From assembly GCA_000733355.1 (NCBI GenBank), contig JNVV01000028.1, forward strand, positions 362,239-426,238: a DNA stretch of 64,000 nucleotides. The letters are read 5' to 3'. Source of the DNA: Falciphora oryzae. Taxonomy: Eukaryota > Ascomycota > Sordariomycetes > Magnaporthales > Magnaporthaceae. Position 1 is the stretch's first letter, and each line of letters starts with the position of its first letter. The translations under genes and the position numbers were made by a program. Positions 43,133 to 54,030 of this stretch are shown here, piece after piece. Under the pieces are notes generated by a model. That model was given only the letters and a program-made list of their open reading frames with translations, made no database searches and was not told the DNA's origin.

Positions 43133-45309
43133 TTAAGCGGCGATCGTAACGGCCCCTTTAAACAGCTTGCGTTGCTGTTTTCCGAACAAATCAGCCGGGA
43201 TGTTGCTGGAGCCGGAACCAAGAAATCGCCAGATAAAAAGAAAAGGAAAACCCACAGTAAAGCAAGTCGACAAAACGAGAGTTAGCGCCGCAGCCACATA
43301 AACCGGAATAAAGACCTTCTGCATGGCCGACACGAGTGCCTCCACAACTTTGCCTCTGACCGCACCCGAAAGACCCTGGTAGAAGACATTGCTCGTCCCA
43401 GCGATGGCAAGCTGCAGCTGTTCAGGGGTGGCGTCCGGCAGGACGGCTTGGAGGGCTGGGATTGAGGCGTTGATGAATATGGCGCCGGCTATGGCCACAC
43501 CGAATGCGATGCCGGCCAGCTGGGCTGTTTTGCGCACAAAAAGTCCAGCTTGTCAGTAAGGGGGTTTGCGCTTGTATTGGGCCAATGGGTGGATATGCGT
43601 GATGGGCTGGAAAAGAACCTAGAAAATCCAGGGCTGGGCTGTGTAGCTAGCGGAGGGAACAGGGGAACGGGGAATTTACCTATCATCATATAGCTGATCG
43701 CATACGCCATTTCCGACGCGGGCACGACCGCCTGGATCACGGCAAATCCACCCTGGACAAAAGAGCCGACACCAACGGCGAGCAGCACCTCGATCCCGTA
43801 TATCTGTGCCTCGGGGGTGTCAACACCCACTCGCGCTGGTGCGTGACGACGTGGAAAGTCAGCTTCTGCGGGACCTTTTCAAAATTTCGACATAGTTTGC
43901 GGAAGAGGTTAAATGGCTTACACATCAGCACCCCACCAACAAGAGCCAACGCACTGCCACCAATGTACCAAGGCTGAAAATAGCTGAACTTGCCCATGAG
44001 GTGTCCCTGAGCTAAAATGGAGGCGCTTAGAACCACGATGAGCGGGAGCAGACGGACGGCGGCGGTGATGGCGCTGTCGCCCCTGGTAAACTGGAAGTAG
44101 AGCGGGATGTAGTAGATGGGGATGAATGCAGCCGCGTTGATGGCCGCGGCACAAACGAAAAGTAGGACAGCGTTGATGTTCCGCAGGAAGTGGCCGGGGA
44201 AGATGCGGTTCTGGAGCCGCGTGAAGACGGCGTACGCCTGCTGGACCCCAAGCAACACAAACAGAACGCCGGAAAAGACAAGCAGCGCGATGATCTGTCC
44301 GCTGTGCCAGGGGTACAGCGCGCCGCCGAAATTGAGGCCCATGATCAAAGTTGCGATGGCCCCGATGCTGAGGACGGAGCCGACGACGTCGAACTCGCGG
44401 AGCAGAGATAGGGTTTTGGTATCCGCACGAGGCTTGGATTGCGGGATGAGGAAGAGGTAGACGGGCGCAAAGAGGCCGCAAATGCAGAGGTTGATGTAGA
44501 AGGCCCAGCGCCAGGTCGCGGGGGAGCCGACGAAGGCGCCGCCGACAACGGGGCCGAGGACGGTGCCGATGCCCCAAACTAGGCCGACGAAGGAGAGGTA
44601 GCCGGGGCGCTCTAATGGCAAAAATGAATGGTATCAGCTCCGTTTCCATATTGGTAACGAGATACGATCTCGGATAAAGACTCGACTTGCCTCTATCAGT
44701 CGTATTAGTCGAGATGATGGTGAGGATGCCAAAGTACATCCCCGTCCCGCCCATCCCAGCCAGAACACGTCCCACAATCAGCGAGTCCATGCTCGGAGCG
44801 GCGCCACAGAGCGCAGAGCCGACGTTGAACAGGACCAGGCTTCCGACAAACAGCCACTTGGTGTCAAACAAGCCAAAGATCTTGCCGAGGGGCAGCACCG
44901 TGGCGGCTCCGCCGAGTAGGAAGCCGACGGCGAGCCAGGGGAGCTTGACGACGTCGCCGAACTCGTTGACGGCGGAGGGCGTGATGTCGGCGACGACGGT
45001 GTTGTCAAGCGCATAGAGAAATTCGCTTGAGAGCGTTCCGACTAGGATTGTGGTCCACTGCCCAGGGGTTTTTATCAGTCTGGGACGCGCCCACCCGCAG
45101 TGGGATAAAGAAAGGGAGGGGAGACGCACAGTGAGAGTTTTCATCTGTCGCAGGGGCTTCATGACTCCCATCTCGGCTGATGGCTCAGCCGCCTTTTCCA
45201 AGTTATCGGCTTGGGGCCCGGCCTGGGGGTTTGCCTCAAGCTTGGAGTCGGAGCCTGGCGCCATCGAAGAAACGCCTGTTTTGTCGCTGATGGAGGAGCT
45301 GGACTGCAT
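43133..45309 (-). CDS. MFS efflux transporter, 14-TM DHA14 type
   Basis: Five exons, 45130-45309, 44691-45057, 43922-44611, 43680-43835 and 43133-43524, total 594 residues. Introns are 72, 79, 86 and 155 nt; intron 2 uses a GC donor (GAG|GCAAGT). Splicing restores TTDRERPGYLSFVGLVWG, GGVLMSRVGVDTPEAQIYG and SYMMIAQLAGIAFGVAIAG. Family features: WTTILVGTLSSEFLYALDNTVVADITP (TM1), AGMGGTGMYFGILTIIS, and GTVLGPVVGGAF (motif C of antiporters). DHA14 pumps often export toxins or metabolites from biosynthetic clusters. It is divergently transcribed from an AflR-like regulator 618 bp away, which supports co-regulation. Confidence 0.9.
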
Positions 45310-45927
45310 GATGAGGACGGGCAGTGCTGGTGCCGTTTATAAGGTAGGAGGGATGGCTGCCCCCGGCATCTTGGACCTGCTTGCCCATCGGTGCTAAGAC
45401 TCGTCTTTTAACTGCGTGATATGTGAAGAAGTCTGATTGAAGATTGGAAATCGAACCAAATTACAAACTGCCTGATTTCGAAGGAATTTCAGAAAACGTC
45501 TTCGAGCATCCGCATCGGGCAGTGGGGGATTTTCCCCAAAACGGCAATTCCTAAAAACGGGAGCTTGCCCCTGTCCCGCAGCCTTGGCAAGGCGAACTGC
45601 CACGCGACGTGCGTGGATGGCAGATCGACTTTCCCCGATCTGTGATCTGTGCGTCAACGCGCGGACAACAACATGGAGTGCCATCCTGATCGATCTCGCA
45701 AAAGGAGGCATTTGTCAGCAACAAGAGACTTGGGAGCCCACGCTAACCGAAACAAGCATTTCAACATTTCCCTTTTCTGGCCTCTTGCCAAAAGAGGCAG
45801 GAGTCACCAGACCCCAAGCCTTTTCCCATCTTCGTCGTTCCACGGCCATCCTGCACCCGCATCGTTTGCTTGCACTGGACGCACATTGCACCAGAATCGT
45901 CCTCCAAATCCTAGCCCGCCCGACGAG
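45310..45927. promoter_or_regulatory. Bidirectional promoter, efflux pump / AflR-like regulator
   Basis: 618 bp between two divergent start codons. Contains both core promoters. I see no perfect TCG-N5-CGA AflR-type palindrome; a half-matching TCGATCTCGCA lies at 45690-45700. Confidence 0.5.
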
Positions 45928-47439
45928 ATGTTCCTGACGCTCAAGTCATCTGCCCGTCCCACCTCGCAGGGCCTGGAGCAGGTTAAGGCGCGACGCGCCG
46001 ACAACGCCGCGCGACCAAGGCAACAGCAAGGAGTGCACCAATTTCCGTGCGATGCCTGTCGCGCAAGCAATGTGCGCATGCCGTCCCGATCCTTGGCGAT
46101 GGGTTCCCTTCCTGCTTCCTCTCCCGCCGACGACCTCTTTTGTCCACCCGCTTCCTGCACCCAACCGACCATCTCTAATCGCCTTGGCCCTGTGCTAACG
46201 CGGCCTTGCAATTCGGCCGTCCAGTCTCAATGCGCAATGGGCCCGGCGGCCTGCTCCAGATGCGAGCAGCTGTCGATCCCATGCGCGCGGCGCCCGGTCG
46301 AGTGGGCCAGAAAGCGGCCCCGCGTCGACGGTCCGCCCGTCATTAAGTTCCGGGCATTTAATCCAGCACCGCCTGCGTCGTCGGATGAATCTCCACGTCG
46401 CGCGGTAAACGCCGCACCAGTGCAGGCTCCCTTACCTGCACCGCCGACCCCGGCGCCCACGGCAACGCCCCCGTCGGTCGCCGGGGATCCGTCGCTGCCG
46501 CAGGAGCCCAGCATCCTCGACGAGATCTTCATGCAAGACCTGTTTTCCGGGACCGATTTCGATGAGACATTATTTTTCCTCGCGAGTCCCTGTAGGACGC
46601 CAAGCATCAGAGCTCCTTCTCCATCCATTCCCACACAAACATTATCATTGCCTTCACAAACGATACCCACAGCACAACTCACCGGAAACAGCGCTGCGCC
46701 TATTCATAGCTCAACCTCCGAGCATCGATTGTCACCGTGTTCCTGCGTTAACGACATCGTGCATGTGATGCAGCAGCTCGACGATGACGAGTTCCACCTC
46801 AACTCCCTGACGCTGGACCAGGCCCTTCGGCTGCAGCGCTGGATCGCGTCGCAGTGCGCGATCCCGCTGGACTGCCGCCGCTGCGGCCCCAAGCAGGCGG
46901 GCAACACCGTCGCCGTCGCCGTGTGCAGCCGCCTGGCCGAGATGCTCGAGTGCACGCACAAGCGTATCTTGAAGCTGTGCCGAGACCGGCGCCCACTGCC
47001 GCTGCGCGGCGTGATGGACGGCCTAGTCGAGGGGAGTGGCTATACGCCTGCAGATGGTGAGACGTCGCCTGGGGATGGGCGGCAGCAGCAGCAGCAGCAG
47101 CAGCACGGCCGACAGGCGGAGACGCGCGACTACGACTACCAGCTCTACTGCGGCGTCACGGGGGCTCCCAGCAGCGTGATTCCGTGCAACCCCGTTCCTT
47201 TCCTGTCGCCGCAGTTCCAGGGCATGTTCTCGGACGAGGAGCAGGTGCACATGATCTTCGGCTTGGTGAAGCTGCAGGCCAAAAGCTTCCGGACCCTTCT
47301 GTCTAGGCTCCAGGGGTCCAGTCAGCACAACATGGCGAGGTGGTCTCGGGTCCGGTCGTTAATTGATAGGGTTATGTGCGCGGAGGGGGATATTGAGCGT
47401 GTTTTTGCTGTTTACTACGCGTCGCTTGAAGGGCTTTAG
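45928..47439 (+). CDS. Zn2Cys6 transcription factor, AflR-like
   Basis: Two exons, 45928-46071 and 46225-47439, 452 residues. The 153-nt intron splits the zinc cluster; removing it gives C41-x2-C44-x6-C51-x6-C58-x2-C61-x6-C68, a perfect C6 pattern. The unspliced frame destroys it. A basic WARKRPRV linker, a Pro/Ala-rich middle, and an AflR-type C-terminal domain (SPCSCVNDIVHVMQQL, LRLQRWIASQC, LDCRRCGPKQ, VAVCSRLAEML) follow, with a short Gln run (about 47083-47103). AflR-family factors switch on secondary-metabolite clusters. The adjacent divergent DHA14 pump is the natural target. No synthase is seen in the window. Confidence 0.88.
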   Translation: MFLTLKSSARPTSQGLEQVKARRADNAARPRQQQGVHQFPCDACRASNVRMPSRSLAMGSLPASSPADDLFCPPASCTQPTISNRLGPVLTRPCNSAVQSQCAMGPAACSRCEQLSIPCARRPVEWARKRPRVDGPPVIKFRAFNPAPPASSDESPRRAVNAAPVQAPLPAPPTPAPTATPPSVAGDPSLPQEPSILDEIFMQDLFSGTDFDETLFFLASPCRTPSIRAPSPSIPTQTLSLPSQTIPTAQLTGNSAAPIHSSTSEHRLSPCSCVNDIVHVMQQLDDDEFHLNSLTLDQALRLQRWIASQCAIPLDCRRCGPKQAGNTVAVAVCSRLAEMLECTHKRILKLCRDRRPLPLRGVMDGLVEGSGYTPADGETSPGDGRQQQQQQQHGRQAETRDYDYQLYCGVTGAPSSVIPCNPVPFLSPQFQGMFSDEEQVHMIFGLVKLQAKSFRTLLSRLQGSSQHNMARWSRVRSLIDRVMCAEGDIERVFAVYYASLEGL

Positions 47440-48572
47440 CAGGGCAGGACCCGGTAGATTGGTATGACACCACGGCCACACGATATCGGGCCCTTTTTCG
47501 GCGCAACGGTGGAGCCTTTTACTTGGATAGGGAGTCATCTGTAACTTGCAGAAAAGTTACGCATATAAACGCAGGGCTGGCTGGTCCGGAAGTGTCGTTA
47601 TTTAGTATTCGCATCTCGCTTTCGGGCGATTTTATTATTGCAACTCCGCTTGCAAATTTAGCATCCAGGCATTAACAAGCTCGAAACCAATAAAAGAAAA
47701 AAAAATTTTCCCCAAAACTCCAGTATGCTCACCGTCGACCCGGGCGCGGCCGCATGCTTCGTACTCGGCGCATCTGCCTCCACGGTGCCTTTGCCTACCT
47801 GTGCCCCGAGGCCTTGGACTGCTTGGGGCCCAACGCGCCGGGCCTCGCGCGGGCGGCGGCGACTCTGGCGTTGGACCTGGACACCCAGGGTGCTGGCCGG
47901 TCTGCCTGGCCGCACCGCAGCAGCGTCATCCTGGTCGCCGGCGACGCCGAGGTCGTTTGAACGGCCCTGGAAACAGCACTACGGGCTCGTCGTCGCTCAG
48001 CACGAGCACGTCGAAAACGGCGGCGGCCTTGGAGACCTTTACCGCCTTTATAGGGTATTGCCCGCTCCTGTCCAGGTTGGCCTTCCCGTTAGGACCTATT
48101 AGGAAAAGCGTTTGTACCGGCACCTACAGGCTAAGGTTTACGGTTAAGTACATAGACGACGGGCTAATAGTTACGTATAGGCCTTACGAGCCGACCATCG
48201 AGAACCTGTTTCGCGCCGCAGCCTAAATTGGAAAGTAAAAGCTCAGGAAGCAGCAATCGGCCTGCAAAGATGGCCAAACCTTTTTGTTGGCCTAATTTCC
48301 CTGGTGTTCCCAAGGCTTAAAGGTAGATATATATATAAATCTCCCGCGGTTCTCACTAAGTTTCCCCGCCGAGACACATCCCCGGGGCCTGACAGAAGCG
48401 TTCGTATATCCGCTCTGGAAGGCGTACAGTGAGCGGTGCTTTACTGATAACCGATATCCAAACTCGCAATCACCGATAAGCTCAGGTAGCCACCTGCCAA
48501 ATACGCGTGGACAGAGATATATTCGGGGGGGCATTCCTTTTTCCGGCCTTAAAAACAGACGTACGGTATCTT
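47440..48572. other. Spacer with an unidentified coding relic
   Basis: 3' flank of the regulator and of the sugar-type transporter. Around 47754-48226 two frames show gene-like composition (GAFAYLCPEALDCLGPNAPG, then ETFTAFIGYCPLLSRLAFPL and YRLRFTVKYIDDGLIVTYRP), out of frame with each other. I do not recognise the family; probably a broken gene. Confidence 0.4.
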
Positions 48573-50216
48573 CTACGAGATGACACCGTCGTCCCGGACA
48601 ATGCGCGAGAGCTCGTCGAACTTGACGCCCTGGAACTTGCGGGCCGGCACCCCGGCCTCAAACAGGCGGTCGAGCTCCCACGCAGTCCTGTTTTTGGTCT
48701 CGGGCAGGAAGAGCCAGGCGAGGACGAAGAGGGCGAGCGAGGTGGCGCCGAAGACGAAGCCCATGCGGAGGCCCAGGTTGCCCGCGTCCGGGTTGAACAT
48801 CTGCGGGATGGCAAAGGACATGCCGAAGCTGAAGAGCGAGTTGACCAGGTTGACCCACGAGTTCGTCTTGGCTCGCAGCCGGTTCGAAGGGATCTCGCCC
48901 ATGACGGCCCAGGCTACCGGGCCTACGGTCGCCTGATACGCGAAGGACCAGAGGTACATGCCCAGGACCGCGACAGCCCCGGCGGCCCTCGTGTTGTCCG
49001 CCTGTACGAGCGACATGAAGCCCACGAGCAGGTTGGCCGCGCCGAGGATCAGCGTGCCCCACGTATAAAGGCGGCGCCGGCCGATGGGTTCGATAACAAA
49101 GTACGAGCACATGTTGGCGAAAAGCGCGATCGAGTAGTTCCCCACCGTTATCGCGTTCGAGCCGGGGATGTGGGCGAGCTCGTAGAAATAGTTCTGGAAC
49201 CCCAGGATGAAGAGGTTGCCCGTCAGGACCTGGCCGACGATGACGAGGGTGGCGATCAGGGTGCGGCGTCGGTCCGTGCCCTGGCACGGCTCCCAGAAGC
49301 TGATGGCGGCGCCCTCCTTGCTTTTGGTTTCGTTCTCGGCCTGCACCTCGAGCACGATCTTGTTGACATGTGCGCGGTAGTCGTAGCGCTCGCCCAGCAG
49401 CCTCCGCGCGCTGTCCACGGCCGCGTCGATGCGATCGTTCTGCACCAGGAACACCGGCGACTCGGGCAGTAGGGCCGAGAGGGCGAGGAAGAGCGTGGGG
49501 AACACGAATTGGAGCCCAAAGACGAGCAGCCACGAGCGATTGTCGTTCACGTTCCGGAAGCCCAGGTCGGAAGCCATGATGAGCACCGATGAGAGCCACT
49601 GCCCGAAGACAAGGAAGGCGTTGATGCCGATGATGGCGATACCCCTGAGGCGCGGGGTCGCGCACTCGGCCAGGTACGGAGCGCTCTGCGAGACGAGGAA
49701 GCCTGTGCCGAGGCCCAGGACGCCCTTGGAGGCAATAAGGAGACCGATCTCGCGTGCGGCAATCATCATGGCGGCCGAGGCGACGACGATGACGGCCGAG
49801 ATGCGGAGGGCCCAGCGACGGCCCAGTCTGTCGGCGATGTAGCCGGACAGCATGGCGCCGATGGTCTGCATGCCGACGCTGACGGCACCCCAGGCGCTGG
49901 TGTAAACGGCCGGGATAACGTAGCCGACGTCGTCGTTCATGTATTGCCCAAACTGGCGGCGGAACGAGGGGATGCCGATGGTGAGACCGGCCAACCCGTT
50001 GTCGACGCCGATGCTCACGACGCTGATGTAGATGATGAGCAGCCGCGGGAACAGCGGGCCGACCAGCTTGAGCTCCTGCCAGACCGTGTTCTCGCTGGCC
50101 GCATGGGCCGGCGCCACGGTTTCGAGCTGCTCCAGCGCGGTGCCATTTTTGGCCTTGAGCTCGCCCAGGGACGCCTCCGCTTTCACACGGCCTGTATGGG
50201 TGCCGTTGTCAGCCAT
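48573..50216 (-). CDS. MFS sugar-type (SP family) transporter
   Basis: Intronless, 547 residues from ATG 50216 (an open frame extends to 50264 but without ATG). Twelve TMs, H+ symporter family. SP signatures: DRLGRRWALRIS, ECATPRLRGIAIIGINAFLVFGQW, LLPESPVFLVQ after TM6, IEPIGRRRLYTWG, GEIPSNRLRAKT, and PETKNRTAWELDRLFEAG after TM12. The general layout resembles fungal alpha-glucoside/maltose permeases, but the substrate cannot be read from sequence. Intact despite decaying neighbours. Confidence 0.9.
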   Translation of the reverse strand: MADNGTHTGRVKAEASLGELKAKNGTALEQLETVAPAHAASENTVWQELKLVGPLFPRLLIIYISVVSIGVDNGLAGLTIGIPSFRRQFGQYMNDDVGYVIPAVYTSAWGAVSVGMQTIGAMLSGYIADRLGRRWALRISAVIVVASAAMMIAAREIGLLIASKGVLGLGTGFLVSQSAPYLAECATPRLRGIAIIGINAFLVFGQWLSSVLIMASDLGFRNVNDNRSWLLVFGLQFVFPTLFLALSALLPESPVFLVQNDRIDAAVDSARRLLGERYDYRAHVNKIVLEVQAENETKSKEGAAISFWEPCQGTDRRRTLIATLVIVGQVLTGNLFILGFQNYFYELAHIPGSNAITVGNYSIALFANMCSYFVIEPIGRRRLYTWGTLILGAANLLVGFMSLVQADNTRAAGAVAVLGMYLWSFAYQATVGPVAWAVMGEIPSNRLRAKTNSWVNLVNSLFSFGMSFAIPQMFNPDAGNLGLRMGFVFGATSLALFVLAWLFLPETKNRTAWELDRLFEAGVPARKFQGVKFDELSRIVRDDGVIS

Positions 50217-51832
50217 TATCCCGTTCTTGTCCGTCGGTGATGCCTGTTCGGAGCCGGCCACCAAGGTCAGGGAGCTGAGGAGGTGTTCTTTGGCAGGACG
50301 TTTGTACCTAGCCGCCGTTCGGAGGTGGCAGGAAGTACCTTTCGGTGCTACACGCTGCCGGCGGCGCTCTTATATAATCCTTCGATAAATGCCGCCGGAC
50401 ATTGTGAGCCCCCAAAGATCAGGACCCCCCACCCCCCGCTTAAAAAAAAAAAAAAAAAAGGGGCTTCCGCCTGGCCCCAACCGGCATTTCCGGTGGTAAT
50501 GGCCTGCTTCGGGCTGATGTTCCCCGATACCTGAGACATTCCCTGCTTCCCCGTGGGGAAAACTGTGGGAATGGCTGGGGAACATCGGGGAGCACGACGC
50601 CTTGAGAGCGGAGAAAGGTCCGTGTTGGTGACGGTGGCTGTGGGGTCTAGGGCCGATCGGAGGGGGGGCAGCCAAGCCAAGCGTTGAAAGTGGGCGGTTC
50701 AAAAATAATAACTCGGCTCGACTGCCACGAAGGATCGGGAACAATACCTACGTGGTTCGGGTTATCATAACCCGACGACGCATTGGCGGCGCCGTGATCG
50801 CGGGGCGTTAGCCGCGTCGATAATGACCCGAGCAAGTAATGTTTCGTGTCGTCTGGTTTGTGTACCTATCCAATGTTAGTATTCCACCTAATGTTGGGAT
50901 TAATGCTAAAGGCATTATAGGGAAAAGTATTGTATTGAATGCGTGATAAACGTAGGAAAACCTATAATTAGTGCAGGGGAAAGAGGTCTTATTGTAAGGA
51001 GGTGGGCCAGAGTCAAGCCGCTCCGCCACAAAGACCAAAAGATCCAACAGTTCAATCACTTCGTAATTAAACCCTCTGGCACCACTGTATACCAAGCTAT
51101 GGAAGCCCAAGGGCAACCCCGTTACAGGAACCTAATTTCGATAATTTCTTTTTGCAACTAAAAATTACTCAAATTAATTCATTTGCTTAATCTTTATAAT
51201 CTCTCCGGGATCCGTGATCACTTGCGTCTGTAGGTTTTTTATTTTATCGAGGAGTCACGTGACCGTGCATCCTATTCCAGCATCCCAGTGCGGGGTGGTT
51301 CTCGCACCAACGGTCGTAACAGAGGTCGCTATGCGGTGTGATAATAAACCGTTGGAGCCCGAAGACCGGGCGTTATTGCGCGCGCGAGATATGTAAGGGA
51401 AAGATTTAACTAATCATTATATGCGCTGCAGGGCAGCCGGCTTGATGGTGATGGAATACAACAGAAATCAGGGCGTTCCGATCTTTAGGCTGGTCGAGTC
51501 ACGTGACAGTATGGGTCGCGTGACCTCCGAAGTCACGCGACTTATGGCTTCACTGGAAGCCACGAGTCGCGCCCCAGGCCTTGATTTGAACCACTACCTA
51601 TTCATTTCATCAAGCCATTATTCCCATTCCAACAGACAATTCATGATCAACTGCAGGGAGACCTCCTCTTTCCTGGCCTACAGGAGAATATCATCCAAAA
51701 CATAGCTGTTTGTCGCCCAATGTTCGACGACTTGTAGGCACCCAGACAGCCCCATACCCCGCTTCTCTTCCACTGAAAACGACCTCACCAGCTGACCCTG
51801 GATCGACCGTTTGAAGGCCGCCAAACTTACAG
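50217..51832. other. Spacer; CACGTG palindromes; no supported gene
   Basis: Promoter of the transporter, then AT-rich DNA (50860-51230). An 18-A run lies at 50442-50459. Four GTCACGTGAC-type palindromes lie at 51254-51541. An open frame at 51421-51705 is not recognised. Confidence 0.5.
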
Positions 51833-53128
51833 CTTGCGCTCAAGCGCCACTGGACTGAGGGGCAGGGCTACCAGTCACCGCTCATATTCGCCAGCAGGCT
51901 CGAGGAATATCTCCGCGGTTTTAACTGCCACCTGGGCGTCGACCTAAAAACGGAGGACAATGACTGGATGAAGCTACTTCACAAGCTCGACAATGTCTAT
52001 CCCAACAAGAGTGATCTCGTCCTCGCAGTGGCTTACTCTCTCGATATCTTGTGCTGGAGTTTGGCAGAGATTCTTGAAGGCAAGGACCTGCGCTCTGGAC
52101 CCGGTGGCAGCTGGAGCGCGTCCTTAATGGAGCAGATTGGTCCGTACATGTCGCGACTGGATATATGCGCCGGCGTGAGTGCTACCTCCTTTTCAACCTA
52201 ACCCTGCCTCTGGGATTAATCTTTTTTTTTTTTTTTTTCCTTTCCATACACACCTCAGGTCTCCGCCGACAAGGATCGACTGTCGGCTTCATGGTGCCGC
52301 GACCGACAAGGCTTCGTTGTATGGCTCCCCACTCGCCCCTTGGTCATTTATGGTGAGGACCTCGATGGCCTGCGCGACGACATCGCCGGCTGCTTCTCCC
52401 AGAGCGTCGAACGGCCCGAGCCGCAGTCTTCGCCATCCGCGACCGCCACGAACAGCGGTGCCGCCACACCCACCACCACGGCGACCGGGGATGCTTCCGT
52501 GAACGCCGACTTTGAGGGACTCGATATTTCGACGGGCATGGGCGACTTCGTTAATGCAAGGGGGCCTGCTGCACCCATAACCGAGCAGCAGGCGCCGAAG
52601 CCGCAAGAAGCGGACGCCATGCCCAGAGCGGATGAAGCCCCGAGCCCTGACGAGCTGGGCCAGCAGCTCCCGTACCGCCTCATTGTCCATGTGCAAACCA
52701 CCCGCAACAGTGGCTACGTTGAGTGCAGTCACCATCAGACACTTGAGTTCTTGCAAGGCTACTACCTACGATTCCGAAACGTAAATTCGTTTGCTCCGCG
52801 TCGCTTATTCTTTGCATCCCGTCGAGGCCACCCTCGTATACACACCTCCCGTTGTGCGCCGTACGCATAAGCCGGGGCTTGACGATTTAAATTACTAACG
52901 TATGGTATCCCGCTCGTATTTTAGGTTCTCGGGGTTGACGCAGGTTTTTATCGTCCCCAGGGCCTTAGCCCTACAGTTTGCAGGCTGCAGCTTAACTCGC
53001 ATCCCGCGTTTGACGTCAACGCTGTAACACTACTCAACCTCGTAGAGAACTTGCTGGGCTACAAGCGGGTTAGCGGTGGTGACAACACCTGGACTTATCA
53101 TCGGGACACCGCCTTTAAGGATTTATAG
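51833..53128 (+). CDS. Unidentified spliced gene (5' end unresolved)
   Basis: Three exons with good signals: 51833-52174 (after acceptor CTTACAG), 52259-52780 (GTGAGT donor; acceptor after a 17-T tract) and 52925-53128 (GTAAAT donor, TTACTAACG branch point, TTTTAG acceptor). All junctions are phase 0 and give 355 residues to the stop. Exon 1 reads WTEGQGYQSPLIFASRLEEYL and SLDILCWSLAEILEGKDL. Exon 2 reads RQGFVVWLPTRPLVIYGEDL, then a Pro/Ala/Thr/Glu-rich linker and LPYRLIVHVQTTRNSGYVEC. Exon 3 reads VDAGFYRPQGLSP and LLNLVENLLGYKRV. I recognise no domain. An in-frame stop precedes the first acceptor, so an upstream exon is missing or the gene is broken. Confidence 0.5.
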
Positions 53129-53666
53129 CACCGAGGTCATTCATTCAGGTGGGCTCATATGACCGGTAAGGGCAAAACTTTGGACCCCCGGCACAGTTCT
53201 CTGGCTAGCATAGAATCTCCCGGAAAGGGAGGGCACCGGCTCCCTTTATTAGGCGTGGATTGTGTCCTTTTTGCTAATACCAGGTCATGCATAAATACCT
53301 TTTGTCGGCAATGAGATAGACGTACGGACTCTTCTGGGAATTCCTTCTATGTGAAATAATTAGGCCAGGGCTTTCTAACACCCGAGAGGAGCGGCCAAAA
53401 GTACTCGTCGACCCAGCCGGGCTGTCCATGGGAGAGCACCCATCCGAAATGAGATGACAACGAGGTAAGCCAAGTCACTTACGCAATGGCAACGACCGAA
53501 CTCGGGGGGCTGAATTCTTACTGGAATGCTACAGTTACTGTTAAACCTGTGCCGCTGCCGCCGTTTAGTCGATGTCGGAGCTTCACGCCCGAGCCCCCCA
53601 CGATAACACGCCAATGACTAGATGGATAATGTGGTGATAAGATTTGGCAGGATAACGCAATAGGCA
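53129..53666. other. Spacer, nothing recognised
   Basis: No gene-like frame. Lies between the unidentified gene and LINE copy 2. Confidence 0.5.
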
Positions 53667-54030
53667 GTGGAGGAGGAGGAGTATATTTAACCTCGGTAAA
53701 GTCGGGATCTACCAGTCCCTGCCTCCCAGGGGGCATACGACGTGCTAGCGCTACCTAAGCTTATCTACACCAGGCTATAGTGCTGCTATCGAGGCGGCTA
53801 ACAGATTAAACCCGAGGACACACGGAGGTCGGGCCGCATTCCGGCGCTCCTTGTTGGTGAGCGGGCGATCGACAGTAGGGCGTATATATACGCCGGGGCG
53901 TTGTGAGCGCTGCGGGTGGTAGAAGTGCGTTCGGCCGGTAAAGGTACCGGAAAGGGGTAAGGCCGGGTTTGGGTGGGAGGGACCTCAGGACCCCCCCTGG
54001 GCCCGGCCGTGGGTGCGGGGGACCAACGAG
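53667..54030 (-). mobile_element. 3' end of a non-LTR retrotransposon, copy 2
   Basis: Second copy of the element end at 40459-40839. The minus-strand coding tail is RRIYTPYCRSPAHQQGAPEC with stop, then the same 3' UTR ending TTAAATATA and (CTC)n at 53667-53680. Differences from copy 1 are mainly C/T and G/A. The open frame continues to about 54276 on its 5' side, beyond the shared segment. Confidence 0.6.

Noticed and set aside
45690..45700. AflR-type binding site in the pump/regulator promoter
   Set aside because: Only a partial match to TCG-N5-CGA; a motif this short is expected by chance in 600 bp.
50217..50264. Longer N-terminus for the sugar-type transporter
   Set aside because: The frame is open to 50264 but contains no ATG there; the first ATG is at 50216.
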